Shown piece by piece: positions 7,736-17,600 of a stretch of DNA of 64,000 nucleotides. Location of the stretch: positions 248,001 through 312,000 of the forward strand of contig NZ_SOFG01000004.1 of NCBI RefSeq assembly GCF_004402485.1, written 5' to 3'. How positions within the stretch are numbered: the stretch's first letter is position 1; every line of letters begins with the position of its first letter. The notes below the pieces were generated by a model. It worked only from the letters and a program-made list of their open reading frames with translations. It was not told the origin of the DNA and did not search any database. The stretch comes from Cryobacterium algoricola. GTDB taxonomy: Bacteria > Actinomycetota > Actinomycetes > Actinomycetales > Microbacteriaceae. A program made the translations under genes and the position numbers.

Positions 7736-8973
7736 AACAGCGTGTCCCCGATGTACCCGCCCTCCTGACAGCCCGGCGGGATGGCGAACACGGCCGATCC
7801 GACCGGGGTGATCCACTGGTTGAGCAGGTCGAGGGTATCGATCCGCCGCTGGATGGGCACGAACTGGGCATCGACATCCGCCTGGAACGACACGAACAGC
7901 AGCCCGGAATCCGACACGCTCGCACCGGTCGGCGCGTCGTCGTAGTTGTAGCCGCGACGCAGGATGCGCTCCTCCCTGTTTTCCGAGCGAGCCCGGCGCA
8001 GGTGGGAGAATTCCGCGATGACCGGGAAGCCGATCGGAGTCGTTGCGGCGAAGTCCGGCTCGTCGTGTTCGGCGACCCCGGTCAGCGGAGCTCCGGTCGC
8101 GAGGGTGCGCCCGATGGCCGACTCACGGCCGGACCGGTCGAGCTTATCCCACTTGTCGAGGTCCATGCTGATGCGCCGCAGCACGAATCCGGTCCCGCCC
8201 GCGAGCCAGGCCGGATTGTCGGCCGGGCGCCAGACCAGGTGTTCGAAGTCCTCGCTCCCCGGCACCATGTTCACGGTGCCGTCGAGCTGCCCGAACAGGT
8301 TGCGCATCGTCGTTCCGGGCCGCTCCGAACCGGGAGCCCTGCGGAACCCGGACTGCACCCAGTGCACGCTCGCGAAGCTGCGCGCGTCCTTGAGGAGCAT
8401 CCGGGTGGCATGGGCGACGGTCAGCGGATCGTCTGCGGCGATCTGGAGGAGCAGGTCGCCGTCGGCCCAGGCCGGTTCGAGCCGGTCGACCCCGAAGGCC
8501 GGCAGCGGCCGAAGCCAGGTGGGCGCTTCCCCGCCCGCCCGGGCGACGAGCGCCGGGCCGAAGCCGAAAGTGATCGTCAGCCGGGCGGGAACCACGGCGA
8601 GTTCCGGCTCGGAGTCAGCAAGAGCGGCCACGCCCTGGGTCAGCCGCGCGGCATCGCCGCTCAGGACCACCATCATCCTGCGCACCGCGTCGCGGTCGAC
8701 CGTGTCGTGCAGGGTGAGCGCGACGAAGGTCGCGTGGCCCTGTGGAACCGTTTCGATCCCCGCCTGATGGACGCCGTGGAAGGGCACGGTGAGGGCGCCG
8801 TTGAGTCCCGTCTCCGGGTCACCGGCCGGCCGCGACGCGCTCGGCTCGCCGGCCTGTCCGGCCAGCTGGATGCCGACGGCGGACGCGGCGCCGATGCCCG
8901 CGGCGGCACCTCCGAGGAGGAGGTGGCGCCTGCTGAGTCTGCGAGCCGGTGCCGGCTCCGGGCTGTCGGTCAC
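7732..8973 (-). CDS. Dyp-type heme peroxidase, Tat-exported
   Basis: A 413-residue protein with a Tat signal: RRLSRRHLLLGGAAAGIGAA at residues 12-31. The GXXDG motif of the family is FGQLDGT (about residue 229), giving the distal catalytic Asp. A conserved FSHLRRAR (about residue 324) fits the heme-ligand His region. DyP peroxidases use H2O2 to oxidise dyes, phenols and porphyrins, and the EfeB subgroup is linked to iron or heme handling. It starts with a GTG that overlaps the upstream PCu(A)C gene stop by one base (TAGTG), so both are co-translated. The pairing with copper genes rather than EfeU/EfeO suggests a role outside an EfeUOB iron system; this is inference. Confidence 0.9.
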   Translation of the reverse strand: MTDSPEPAPARRLSRRHLLLGGAAAGIGAASAVGIQLAGQAGEPSASRPAGDPETGLNGALTVPFHGVHQAGIETVPQGHATFVALTLHDTVDRDAVRRMMVVLSGDAARLTQGVAALADSEPELAVVPARLTITFGFGPALVARAGGEAPTWLRPLPAFGVDRLEPAWADGDLLLQIAADDPLTVAHATRMLLKDARSFASVHWVQSGFRRAPGSERPGTTMRNLFGQLDGTVNMVPGSEDFEHLVWRPADNPAWLAGGTGFVLRRISMDLDKWDKLDRSGRESAIGRTLATGAPLTGVAEHDEPDFAATTPIGFPVIAEFSHLRRARSENREERILRRGYNYDDAPTGASVSDSGLLFVSFQADVDAQFVPIQRRIDTLDLLNQWITPVGSAVFAIPPGCQEGGYIGDTLF

Positions 8974-9518
8974 TATTTCGGGGTCTCCATGTTCATGTCG
9001 CCGGTGTACGTCTCGTTGGCGCCGGTGTAGTCCTTCGCCACGGCCGTGAAATCGATCGTCGAGCCGTCAGACAGCGTCAGCGTGAACTTCGCCTCGTCAC
9101 CGGCCTTGATCGGGTTGCTGAGGTCCATCATCATGATGTGGTTGCCACCGGGCGCCAATTCCAGTGAGCCGCCGCCCGGGACGACGAAGCCGCCCTGTTT
9201 CTGCTGCATCATCATCTCTCCGGCCGCGTTGGACACGGTTTCATGCAGCTGCAGCATGCTGGATGCCGCTGATTGCGCCGACACGATGGTCACGTCGCTC
9301 GCGCCCGCGTTCTCCAGGGTGCCGAACGCTGCCGACATGCCGGAATCTGCGGCCTTCACCCACGGGTCGGTGATACTCAGGCCGCTCGCTTCGGTGGTGG
9401 CGGCGGACGGGGTCGCTGCCGGTGTCGTTGCGGGGGTTCCGGCGCAACCCGCGAGGGCCAGTGCGGCGACGAGGGCAAGGCCGGCGATGCCGGCACGGGT
9501 GTTGGTGTTCTGAAACAT
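8973..9518 (-). CDS. Copper chaperone PCu(A)C, lipoprotein
   Basis: A 181-residue protein. Start at ATG 9518 gives a lipoprotein signal with lipobox LALAGC (about residues 18-23). The mature domain has the DUF461/PCu(A)C copper-site pattern: LQLHE, then AGEMMMQQ, then GGNHIMMMDL, supplying His and Met ligands. The family carries Cu(I) outside the membrane, for example to cytochrome oxidase. It is followed after a 1-nt overlap by the DyP peroxidase and preceded at 46 bp by the CopC-like gene, so the group is probably one operon. An extended frame to 9713 runs through the neighbouring gene and is not used. Confidence 0.92.
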   Translation of the reverse strand: MFQNTNTRAGIAGLALVAALALAGCAGTPATTPAATPSAATTEASGLSITDPWVKAADSGMSAAFGTLENAGASDVTIVSAQSAASSMLQLHETVSNAAGEMMMQQKQGGFVVPGGGSLELAPGGNHIMMMDLSNPIKAGDEAKFTLTLSDGSTIDFTAVAKDYTGANETYTGDMNMETPK

Positions 9519-9564
9519 GTGTTGTCTCCATGCAAAGTGAGGGGGAATTGTGGGGAAGAAGGAA

Positions 9565-10200
9565 TCAGGCGGAACGACGCCGTTTCCAGAGACTCGTGAG
9601 CAGTAACACGACGACGAGGACCGCGATACCGCCGCCGGCGCCCAGCAGGGCGACCACGGCGAGGGGAAGTCCCCCACCGATCGCGCCTGTCGGCGCCTGC
9701 GCGGGTCCGGCATCCGCTGCGCCCGGCTGCGGTGACACGGTGGCGGGTCCCGATGAGGCCGGCCCGGCGGATGCGGACCCGGACCCGGCGGTCACTGTGC
9801 CGACGGAGAACTGGAAGGTTCCGGCGATGGGGTGCCCGTCAGCAGACACCACGCGCCACCGCACCTCGTACGCACCGTTCGGGAGGCCCGGTGCGAGCGG
9901 TTGGGTCACCGTGGCGCGGTCCAGTTTCAGCGTCCCGTCCGCCCAGTTCCGTCCCTGGTCGTCGACGATGAGCATGATCGCTCCGACGCTGAGGATGTCG
10001 TCTGAGAAGACCATGGCGACCTGCTTCGGCGCCATGTCCACGTTCTCCCCGGTGGTCGGGGAGGTCGACAGCACCTGATCGTGAGCTGTGGCAGCCGGAG
10101 CGGCCCCGGCCGCGACGGACAGGGCGACCAGGGTCACCAGTGCCAGTGCGCTCATCGCCCAGCGGGCGCGCGGAAAGGGGATCATGTTCTGCCTCATCAC
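9565..10200 (-). CDS. CopC-domain copper-binding protein with C-terminal membrane anchor
   Basis: A protein of up to 211 residues: signal peptide ending near ATAHDQV, so the mature N-terminus would start with His as in CopC, where that His binds copper. The CopC/YobA domain shows LSTSPTTGENVDMAPKQV, then YEVRWRVVSADGHPIAG. A Ser/Gly/Pro/Ala-rich linker follows, then one transmembrane helix (AVLVVVLLLTSLW) and a basic tail RRRS. This is the usual actinobacterial layout of an outward-facing anchored CopC. The start may be the GTG at 10200, ATG 10197 or ATG 10185; the AGGCAG just before 10185 could serve the last one. Confidence 0.9.
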   Translation of the reverse strand: MMRQNMIPFPRARWAMSALALVTLVALSVAAGAAPAATAHDQVLSTSPTTGENVDMAPKQVAMVFSDDILSVGAIMLIVDDQGRNWADGTLKLDRATVTQPLAPGLPNGAYEVRWRVVSADGHPIAGTFQFSVGTVTAGSGSASAGPASSGPATVSPQPGAADAGPAQAPTGAIGGGLPLAVVALLGAGGGIAVLVVVLLLTSLWKRRRSA

Positions 10201-10343
10201 GAGAGTTGACGTGCGCGTACGGAGCGTGCCGGATCAGCACGGAAGGCCGGTTCGACGGTTCCACGTGATCGGACGCACGCTGCGGAACCTGTGCCCGGAC
10301 GGCCGTGAGTCAGGAGCCGCCAGCGATTACCGCAGGAAAAAGA

Positions 10344-11033
10344 TCAGAAGGACGGCAGAGCCGGCGGCGGTCCCCTGCGCCAGACGCTGGATCGCAGGAC
10401 GCCGAAGTGGGTCAGCGCAGCGGCGCCGCTGCGGGGAACGCCGTCGCCCAGCCCCCGGCGGACGACGATGACGAGGTCGTCGTGGAGGTGCCAGGCAGCG
10501 TTCAGGTACGACGCCAGCAGGCCCACCAGATCGAACAGCACCCGGAAGGCCGCCTCACCGTGCCGCAGCGCGATGATCGTGAGGAGCGCGGCGCCCACGT
10601 GAGCGAGCCACATCCACGCGTCCATCTGGCCGGACGCCGCGGCGCCCGTCCCCGACGAGCCGAGACCCATCGAACCCATCGGCATCGGTCCCATCGCCAT
10701 CGGCCCCATCGCTGCGTGCGGGTCTGAGCCGACCGTCACCGAACCGTGGTGCGACCCGCCGACGACGGTCAGTGAGCCGGCGCCGCCGCCGCCGAGCCCG
10801 AACAGAATGTGGAACAGGAATTGGCTCACCACGACCGAGGCGGACATCCGGAAGAGTGACAGGGACCTTCCAGCCAGGAACGTACAGACCAGACCCGAGA
10901 AAACGAGGGCGAGCACGGTTCCGAGCTCCCCCGGCCGGCTTCCCCCGCCGGCGGCGTGCGCGAACGCCGCGACGAAGACCGCGACCGAAGCCGTCAGCCA
11001 GCCGCGAACGAGCCTGGCACCCCGGGTGGTCAT
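10344..11033 (-). CDS. Multi-pass membrane protein with His/Met-rich loop, copper cluster
   Basis: A 229-residue protein with about five hydrophobic segments. Between the third and fourth lies a loop with GGSHHGSV and a Met-Gly run (repeated MGPM), which looks suited to bind Cu(I). The N-terminal part is predicted membrane-embedded from the first 30 residues, and HLHDD sits near the last segment. It is the first gene of the minus-strand series leading to CopC, PCu(A)C and DyP; the gap to CopC is 143 bp. Proteins of this kind occur next to copC in other actinobacteria, but no function is established to my knowledge. A role in copper uptake or delivery is inferred from context and residues. Confidence 0.75.
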   Translation of the reverse strand: MTTRGARLVRGWLTASVAVFVAAFAHAAGGGSRPGELGTVLALVFSGLVCTFLAGRSLSLFRMSASVVVSQFLFHILFGLGGGGAGSLTVVGGSHHGSVTVGSDPHAAMGPMAMGPMPMGSMGLGSSGTGAAASGQMDAWMWLAHVGAALLTIIALRHGEAAFRVLFDLVGLLASYLNAAWHLHDDLVIVVRRGLGDGVPRSGAAALTHFGVLRSSVWRRGPPPALPSF

Positions 11034-11161
11034 GGTCTCTCCTGAACGACGTGCGCCTGGTTCGTCGAATACCGTTGCTCGCTGGGTTCAGCGTCTGAGG
11101 CCAAGACTACCCACGGTGACCTCGCGCGTCTGACGAATTCCGATTCCCGCTTGCCGCTCAG

Positions 11162-11167
11162 TATTCT
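11162..11167 (+). promoter_or_regulatory. Candidate -10 (TATTCT) for the lipoprotein-ECF operon
   Basis: TATTCT is followed by GGGGGGC and ATG 11175 (7-nt spacing), which fits a leaderless start. If translation began at ATG 11181 instead, the GGGGGG would be a well-spaced ribosome binding site. The two readings cannot be separated by eye. Confidence 0.4.
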
Positions 11168-11174
11168 GGGGGGC

Positions 11175-11717
11175 ATGAAGATGCCAGTACTCGCTACGCT
11201 CACCCTGCTCGGAGCGCTGGCCCTCAGCGGTTGCGCCACCGGCCCGTCCACCGCGACCAGCGGGACCGCCACGCCCGGAACCGCCGCCACGGAGTCCGCC
11301 TCACCGGAAGCCTGTTCCGGGGTTCGGGTCGTCGTCGATTTCGGAACCCTCGCCGCACCGAAGATCACCGACTGTGTCGACACGGGGACGGCGACCACGA
11401 TCGCTGCAAGCGCGGTCATGAAGACCGCGGCGATCGCGACAGAGGGAACCGTGCAGTACGGCGACCAGGTCGTCTGCCGGGTGAACGGGCGCCCCGCCGC
11501 CGACGAGACCGTCACGGTCACGGGCCAGGCCTCGTTCGTCGAATCGTGCCAGTCGATGGCGCCCGCGTACGCCTACTGGGCGCTGTGGATCCAGACCGCC
11601 CCCGGTGCGGCCTGGGAATACGCCCAGGAGGGCCTCGGCAGCCTCCAGGTGACGCCGGGCCAGTCCCTCGGCCTCGTATTCACAACGGGCGCCGAGACTC
11701 CGACACCCGGCAGCTGA
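11175..11717 (+). CDS. Lipoprotein, candidate ligand-capture partner of an ECF transporter
   Basis: About 180 residues; start at ATG 11175 or 11181. The signal peptide ends in the lipobox ALSGC, followed by a Ser/Thr/Ala-rich linker. The folded part begins with GVRVVVDFGTL and contains YGDQVVCRVNG and YAYWALWIQ, ending in a PG-type turn. The WYxNG/YWxxW-like pattern recalls DUF4430/transcobalamin C-terminal-like domains, which are found next to ECF transporters. Two Cys pairs could form disulfides. It is 13 bp upstream of the fused EcfT-EcfAA' gene, so it probably hands a substrate to that transporter. The ligand is not known; cobalamin is a guess from the family and the adjacent metH. Confidence 0.7.
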   Translation: MKMPVLATLTLLGALALSGCATGPSTATSGTATPGTAATESASPEACSGVRVVVDFGTLAAPKITDCVDTGTATTIAASAVMKTAAIATEGTVQYGDQVVCRVNGRPAADETVTVTGQASFVESCQSMAPAYAYWALWIQTAPGAAWEYAQEGLGSLQVTPGQSLGLVFTTGAETPTPGS

Positions 11718-11730
11718 GGCTCCGACCCCG

Positions 11731-13812
11731 GTGTTCCGTTTCCGCCCGGCTCCCCTGCGCGCATCCGTGCTGCTCGCGCTCGGATTCATCGCTCTGCGGG
11801 TGGGCTATCGGATGCTCTTCGGCGGAGGCGGCGGAGGCGGGGCCGTCCTGCTCGACCTGCCCCGGATCCCGCTCACCGGCCCGTTCAGCCAGGTAGCGCT
11901 GTTCGGGCCGGTCACGACGGTCGGCCTCTGGAACGCCGCACTGAGCGCGCTCCCGGTCGCCGCGGTAATCGTCTTCTTCGGGGCAGTCAACGCGGTCGTC
12001 GACGTGAGCCGCCTGTTCGCCCGCGGCGCCCGCCGCGGGCCGCTGCGCACGGTGTCCCGCGCCCTCGTGATCGCGTGGGCCACGTTTCCCGCGCTCCTCG
12101 ACTCGGTCAGGCGGGTGCGCCTGGCCGCCGCCCTCCGTGGCGAGCGGACCGTGGCAGCCCTGCTCGTCCCGGTTTTCGAGCAGACCATCGAGCGTGCCCT
12201 CGCCCTTGCGGCATCGATGGAGACCCGGGGATTCGCGTCGACCACGCCAGTGGACGGTGACTGTGCGGCACCCGTGCTCATGACGGATGCCGCGCTCGAT
12301 TTCGACGGGGACTGGCGCCTCGAGCACCTCGACCTCGCGCTCGCCCCCGGCACGCTCACGGTCATCGTCGGGCCGACCGGTTCGGGCAAGTCCGGCCTGC
12401 TCCAAGCGATGAGCGGGCTGTTCCAGCACTTCCACGACGGCCACCAGGGCGGCCGGATCGAGATCGGCGGCGCCGACCGGGCCGAGACTCCCCCGCGCGA
12501 CACGGCCGGCTTCGTCGGACTGGTGCCCCAGAACGTGCGGCTCTCCTTCGTCGCCGAGACCGTGGCCGAGGAGATCGGCTTCGCTCTCGCCGTGCGGGGC
12601 GTTGCCGCGGAGATCCTGGACCAGCGGGTGCGGGAGGTCGCCGCGCAACTCGGCATCACGCAGTTGCTCGCTCGCCCCGTCTTGGCGCTCTCCGCCGGGG
12701 AGGCCACCCTGGTCTCCCTCGGCGGCGCCCTGATCCGCCGTCCCGTGCTGCTTCTCGTCGACGAACCGCTCGCCGAACTCGACCGCATCGCGCGGGACAG
12801 GGTCTGCGGGGTGCTCGACCGGCTCGCCCACGAAGCCGGCGTCTGCGTCGTGGTCGCCGAGCACAACAGCCGCGAGTTCGCCTCGATCGCGGATGCCTGG
12901 CTCGTGCTCGAGGGGCACCGCGCGCGCATGCTGCACCCCGGCGAGGCGCCGCCGGACCGGGTCGGCGACCGCAGCCTCGCGACACCCCGCGCAGGCGCCG
13001 AGCTACCTGCTGCGGTGCCTTCCGGCGGGAAGCCGCTCGCCGGCATCCGCGGACTGACGGTTCGACACGGCGACCGGACCGTCGTCGACGCGGTGTCCCT
13101 CGAACTCGCGGCCGGCGAGATCGTCGCCCTCGAGGGCCGGAACGGGGCGGGCAAGAGCAGCCTGCTCACTGCGCTCGCGCTGCCCGCGACCCCCGGGACC
13201 GTGATCGTCGGCGGACAGGACGTCGCTCTGCTGCACCGGAGGACCCGGCGCCGGCTCGTGGCACTCGTGCCGGAGAATTTCGACGACCTGCTCTTCGCCA
13301 CGACGGTCGCGGACGAGTGCCGCCGCAGCGACCGGTCGACGGCAGGCCGAACGGCCGACCGACGTGCTCGCCGACGTGCCGGGCGGAGCGCGAGGTCCGA
13401 CCCTGGCGCGACCGCCGGGACGTTCGCGCGGCTTCTCGGCCACGATTCCGCCGCGGCAGCACCGCTTCTCGAGCGTCATCCGCGGGACCTCTCGGCGGGC
13501 CAGCGGCTCTGCCTCGCGATCGCGATCCAGCTCGCGGCCGCGCCTCGGGTGCTGCTCGTCGACGAGCCCACCCGCGGCCTCGATGCCGCTGCCCGTGCGC
13601 TCGTGGGCGCGGCGCTGCAGCGCGTGTCCGACCGGGAATGCGCGGTGCTGTTCGCGACGCACGACCACGACTTCGCCCGGTCCTTCGCCACCCGGGCGCT
13701 GCACCTCGAGGCCGGGCGACTGACCACCGCCGGGTACGGCGGCGCGGAGACAGCGACAGGTATCACCCCGACTACCGGGGCCCCCGGCCGGGACCCGCGG
13801 GTGACGCAGTGA
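11731..13812 (+). CDS. Fused energy-coupling factor: EcfT plus two EcfA ATPase domains
   Basis: A 693-residue protein with GTG start. Residues 1-170 are an EcfT-like membrane part, ending in the coupling region around RVRLAAALRGER. The first ATPase has Walker A GPTGSGKS (about 213), signature LSAGEATL (about 320), Walker B LLLVDEP (about 340) and the H-loop VVVAEHN. The second has GRNGAGKSS (about 468), LSAGQRLCLAIA (about 588), LLVDEPTRGLD and ATHDHD. The three parts of an ECF module are therefore on one chain. An Arg/Ala-rich insert (about 530-565) separates Walker A and signature in the second ATPase. The stop overlaps the S-component start by 4 nt (GTGA). Confidence 0.9.
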   Translation: MFRFRPAPLRASVLLALGFIALRVGYRMLFGGGGGGGAVLLDLPRIPLTGPFSQVALFGPVTTVGLWNAALSALPVAAVIVFFGAVNAVVDVSRLFARGARRGPLRTVSRALVIAWATFPALLDSVRRVRLAAALRGERTVAALLVPVFEQTIERALALAASMETRGFASTTPVDGDCAAPVLMTDAALDFDGDWRLEHLDLALAPGTLTVIVGPTGSGKSGLLQAMSGLFQHFHDGHQGGRIEIGGADRAETPPRDTAGFVGLVPQNVRLSFVAETVAEEIGFALAVRGVAAEILDQRVREVAAQLGITQLLARPVLALSAGEATLVSLGGALIRRPVLLLVDEPLAELDRIARDRVCGVLDRLAHEAGVCVVVAEHNSREFASIADAWLVLEGHRARMLHPGEAPPDRVGDRSLATPRAGAELPAAVPSGGKPLAGIRGLTVRHGDRTVVDAVSLELAAGEIVALEGRNGAGKSSLLTALALPATPGTVIVGGQDVALLHRRTRRRLVALVPENFDDLLFATTVADECRRSDRSTAGRTADRRARRRAGRSARSDPGATAGTFARLLGHDSAAAAPLLERHPRDLSAGQRLCLAIAIQLAAAPRVLLVDEPTRGLDAAARALVGAALQRVSDRECAVLFATHDHDFARSFATRALHLEAGRLTTAGYGGAETATGITPTTGAPGRDPRVTQ

Positions 13813-14645
13813 CGAGCCGCAGCGGGCGATGGACATCCGCGGTGCTGTGGAGCGGAAGCCCGCTCGCCGCCGCGGGATTCGCCTGGCCGCTGTTCGCGGC
13901 CGCCGTGCCCAGGGACGCGCAGGGCGCCGTGCCGTTCATCGCGTTCGCCCTCGTGCCCGCCCTGATCGTCGCGCTCGCCCTCGTTGTGGACCGCGAGATG
14001 TACACCGCGAAGACGGTGGCCCTCCTCGGGGTGCTCGCTGCCGTGGGAGCGGCCGTCCGGATCGCGGGCACGGGTGTCGGCGGTGTCGAGGCCGTGTTCA
14101 TCCTGCTGATCCTCGCGGGCCGGGTCTACGGCGCCCGGTTCGGGCTGTTGCTCGGGCTGCTGACCATCGCCGTGTCTTCGGTGCTCTGGGGCGGGTTCGG
14201 GCCCTGGAGCCCGTTTCAGATGTTCGCCTGCGGCTGGGTCGGCGCGGGAGCCGCCCTGCTGCCGCGGCACCGCGCCGGGGGCGGGTCCGGTGTATCCGGC
14301 CGGCTCGGACCGCGCGCTAGCGCCCGCCTCGAGATCGCCATGCTCGCGGGCTACGGCGTCGTCGCGTCCTACCTGTTCGGGCTCGTGATGAACCTGTGGT
14401 TCTGGCCGTTCGCGGTGGGGACCGGGACCGGCATCTCCTACTCCCCCGGAGCGCCCCTGGGCACGAACCTGGCCTCATTCGGCCTCTACTCGCTCGTCAC
14501 CTCGACGCTCACCTGGGACACGGTGCGCGCCGTCACGACGGTGCTCGGCATCTGCCTGGTCGGGCCGGCCGCCCTCGCCGCCCTGCGCCGCGCCAAACTG
14601 CCCGCCGCACGCCGCACGGCGCACAGGGCAGACGCGCGCCGCTAG
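13809..14645 (+). CDS. ECF transporter S component (substrate unknown, possibly cobalamin-related)
   Basis: A 278-residue membrane protein with about six hydrophobic segments. The GTG start at 13809 overlaps the EcfTAA' stop. The segment GGFGPWSPFQMFACGWVGAGA (about residues 126-146) has the pattern of vitamin-type S components, preceded by GRVYGARFGLLLGLL. The S component gives substrate specificity to the fused energy module. The nearby lipoprotein and the convergent B12-dependent metH suggest a corrinoid substrate, but no B12 riboswitch is visible upstream of the operon. The TAG stop shares its CTAG with the metH stop on the other strand. Confidence 0.82.
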   Translation: MTSRSGRWTSAVLWSGSPLAAAGFAWPLFAAAVPRDAQGAVPFIAFALVPALIVALALVVDREMYTAKTVALLGVLAAVGAAVRIAGTGVGGVEAVFILLILAGRVYGARFGLLLGLLTIAVSSVLWGGFGPWSPFQMFACGWVGAGAALLPRHRAGGGSGVSGRLGPRASARLEIAMLAGYGVVASYLFGLVMNLWFWPFAVGTGTGISYSPGAPLGTNLASFGLYSLVTSTLTWDTVRAVTTVLGICLVGPAALAALRRAKLPAARRTAHRADARR

Positions 14646-17600
14646 ACCGAGAAGTACTTCGCTTCCGGGTGGTGGAAGACGAAGGCATCCGTCGACTGCT
14701 CGGGATGAAGTTGCAGTTCCTCGGAGAGCACGACACCCATCCGCTCGGGCCTGAGCAGCTCGACGACCTTGCGGCGGTCCTCCATCTCGGGGCAGGCCGG
14801 GTAGCCGAGCGAGAACCGGGCGCCGCGGTACTCGAGTTTGAACATTCCGGCCACGTCGGCCGGGTCCTCGGCGCCGAGGCCGAGCTCCGCGCGCACGCGG
14901 GCGTGCCAATACTCGGCGAGGGACTCGGTGAGCTGCATGGTGAGGCCGTTGAGCTCCAGGTAGTCACGGTACTTGTTCGCGGCGAAGAGCTTCGCGGTCA
15001 CGCTGTCGACGTTGGCGCCCGCCGTGACGAGCTGGAGGGCGACGACGTCGATCTGGCCGGACTCGCGCGGGCGTACGAAGTCGGCCAGGCACAGGTGCCT
15101 GTCGCGACGCTGGCGGGGGAAGGAGAAACGCAGCCGCTCGGTGCCGACCGGTCCGCCGGAACCGCCGTCGGGCGCGAGCAGGCCCGGCGTGCCGAGGGTC
15201 CCGTCCGGGTCGTCGCCGTGGTGCAGCACCACGAGATCGTTGCCCTCGCTGTATGCCGGGAAGTAGCCGTACGCGACGGACGCGTCGAGCATGCCCTCCG
15301 CGAGGATCCGGTCGAGCCAGTAGCGCAGCTTCGGCCTGCCCTCGGTGTCGACGAGTTCCTGGTAGCTGGCGCCGTCTTCCGCCCGGCTGGGCTTGAGACC
15401 CCACTGGCCCATGAAGGTCGCCCGCTCGTCGAGGAACGCCGAGTACTCGGCGAGGGCGACGCCCTTGACGATCCGGGTCCCCCAGAACGGCGGCGTGGGA
15501 ACCGGGTTGTCCGCGGCCACGTCGCTGCGCACCGGCATCGCGTCCGGCTCGGTGACGGTGAGCAGGCTGCGCTTGTGGATGCGCTGCTTGAGCGGCGGAA
15601 GCCCGACGGATGCCGGGTCGGCGCCGCGCGCGATGGCCACGAGCGGCTCCATCAGCTTCAGGCCCTCGAAGGCGTCCCGCGCGTAGCGGACCTGCCCCTC
15701 GAAGAGCCCGGCGAGGTCTTCCTCGACGTAGGCGCGGGTAAGTGCCGCGCCGCCGAGGATGACGGGCCACTTCGTGGCGAGCCCCCGGTTGTTCAGCTCG
15801 AGCAGGTTCTCCTTCATCACGACCGTGGACTTGACGAGCAGGCCGCTCATCCCGATCACGTCGGCGTTGTGTTCCTCGGCCGCCGCGATGATCTCGTTGA
15901 TCGTCTTCTTGATCCCGATGTTGACGACGTCGTAGCCGTTGTTGGTCAGGATGATGTCGACGAGGTTCTTGCCGATGTCGTGCACGTCGCCACGCACCGT
16001 CGCGAGCACCATCGTGCCCTTGCCCGCGGCCTCCGACTTCTCCATGTGCGGCTCGAGCAGCGCGACGGCGGCCTTCATCACCTCGGCGGACTGCAGCACG
16101 AACGGCAGCTGCATCTCTCCGCTGCCGAACCGGGCCCCGACGATCTGCATGCCGGCGAGCAAGTGCACGTTGACGATGTCGAGGGCGCTCATGCCGCCGG
16201 CGCGAGCGAGGTCGAGGTCGGCCTCGAGGCCCTTGGCCTCGCCGTCGATGATGCGTCGTTCGAGGCGTTCGCCGACGGGAAGGGAGGCGAGCTCCGCGGC
16301 GCGCTCGTCCTTCAGCGCGGCGGAGTCGACGCCGGCGAACAGGTCCAGGAGAGCGGCGAGCGGGTCGTAGGTCAGGTTGCCGTCGACGTCGTACTCGCGG
16401 CGGTCCCAGACCAGGTCGAGCGCCACCTTGCGCCGGTCGTCCGGCACGGAGGCGAGCGGCACGATCTTGGCCGAGTTGACGATGGCCGAGTCGAGCCCTG
16501 CCGCCGTCGCCTCGTGCAGGAAGACGGAGTTGAGCACCGACCTGGCCGCGGGGTTCAGGCCGAAGGACACGTTCGAGACGCCGAGCGTGGTGTGGATGCC
16601 GGGATACTTCGCCTTGATCTGCCGGATCGCCTCGATCGTCTCGATGCCGTCCCTGCGGGTCTCCTCCTGGCCGGTGGCGATCGGGAAGGTGAGGGCGTCG
16701 ACAATGATGTCCTCGACGCGCATCCCCCAGTCGTTCACGAGGGTCTCGACGAGCCGGGTCGCGATCCGCACCTTGTGCTCTGCGGTGCGGGCCTGGCCCT
16801 CTTCGTCGATGGTCAGGGCGATCACGGCGGCCCCGTGTTCCTTGACGAGCGGCATGATCCGGCCGAAGCGGCTGCCCGGGCCCTCGCCGTCCTCGAAGTT
16901 GACCGAGTTCACGACGGGGCGCCCGCCGATGAGCTCCATGCCCGCCTGCAGCACCGCCGGTTCGGTCGAGTCGACGACGAGCGGCAGGGTCGAGGCGCTC
17001 GCGAGCCGGGAGACGACCTGGCGGATGTCCGCGACGCCGTCGCGGCCGACGTAGTCGATGCAGACGTCGAGCAGGTGGGCGCCGTCGCGGACCTGGGCGC
17101 GGGCGATGTCGACGCAGTCGTCCCAGCGTTCCTCGAGCATGGCGTCGCGGAAGGCCCGGGAGCCGTTGGCGTTCGTGCGCTCCCCGATGGCGAGGAAGGC
17201 GCTGTCCTGGTCGAAGCTGACGTGCTGGTACAGGCTCGCGACGCCGGCGTCCTCTTCGATGGCACGCACGCTGACGGCGGCGCCGCGCAGGCGGTCGACG
17301 ACCGCCTTCATGTGCGCGGGAGTGGTCCCGCAGCATCCGCCGACGAGGCCGAGCCCGAACTCTTTGACGAACTGCTCGTGCGCCGTCGCGAGCTGGTCGG
17401 GCGTGAGCGGGTAGCTCGCCCCCGTCGCGGTCAGCATCGGCAGGCCGGCGTTCGGCATGCACATCACCGGCACGTGCGAGTACCGGGAGAGGTGGCGCAG
17501 GTGTTCGCTCATCTCGGTCGGACCGGTGGCGCAGTTCAGGCCGATCGCGTCGATGCCGAGGGGTTCGAGCGCCGTGAGCGCCGCCCCGATCTCACTGCCC

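Noticed and set aside
11034..11174. Search for a B12 riboswitch upstream of the lipoprotein-ECF operon
   Set aside because: No GCCACTG B12 box or other recognisable riboswitch core; the gap is only about 140 bp.
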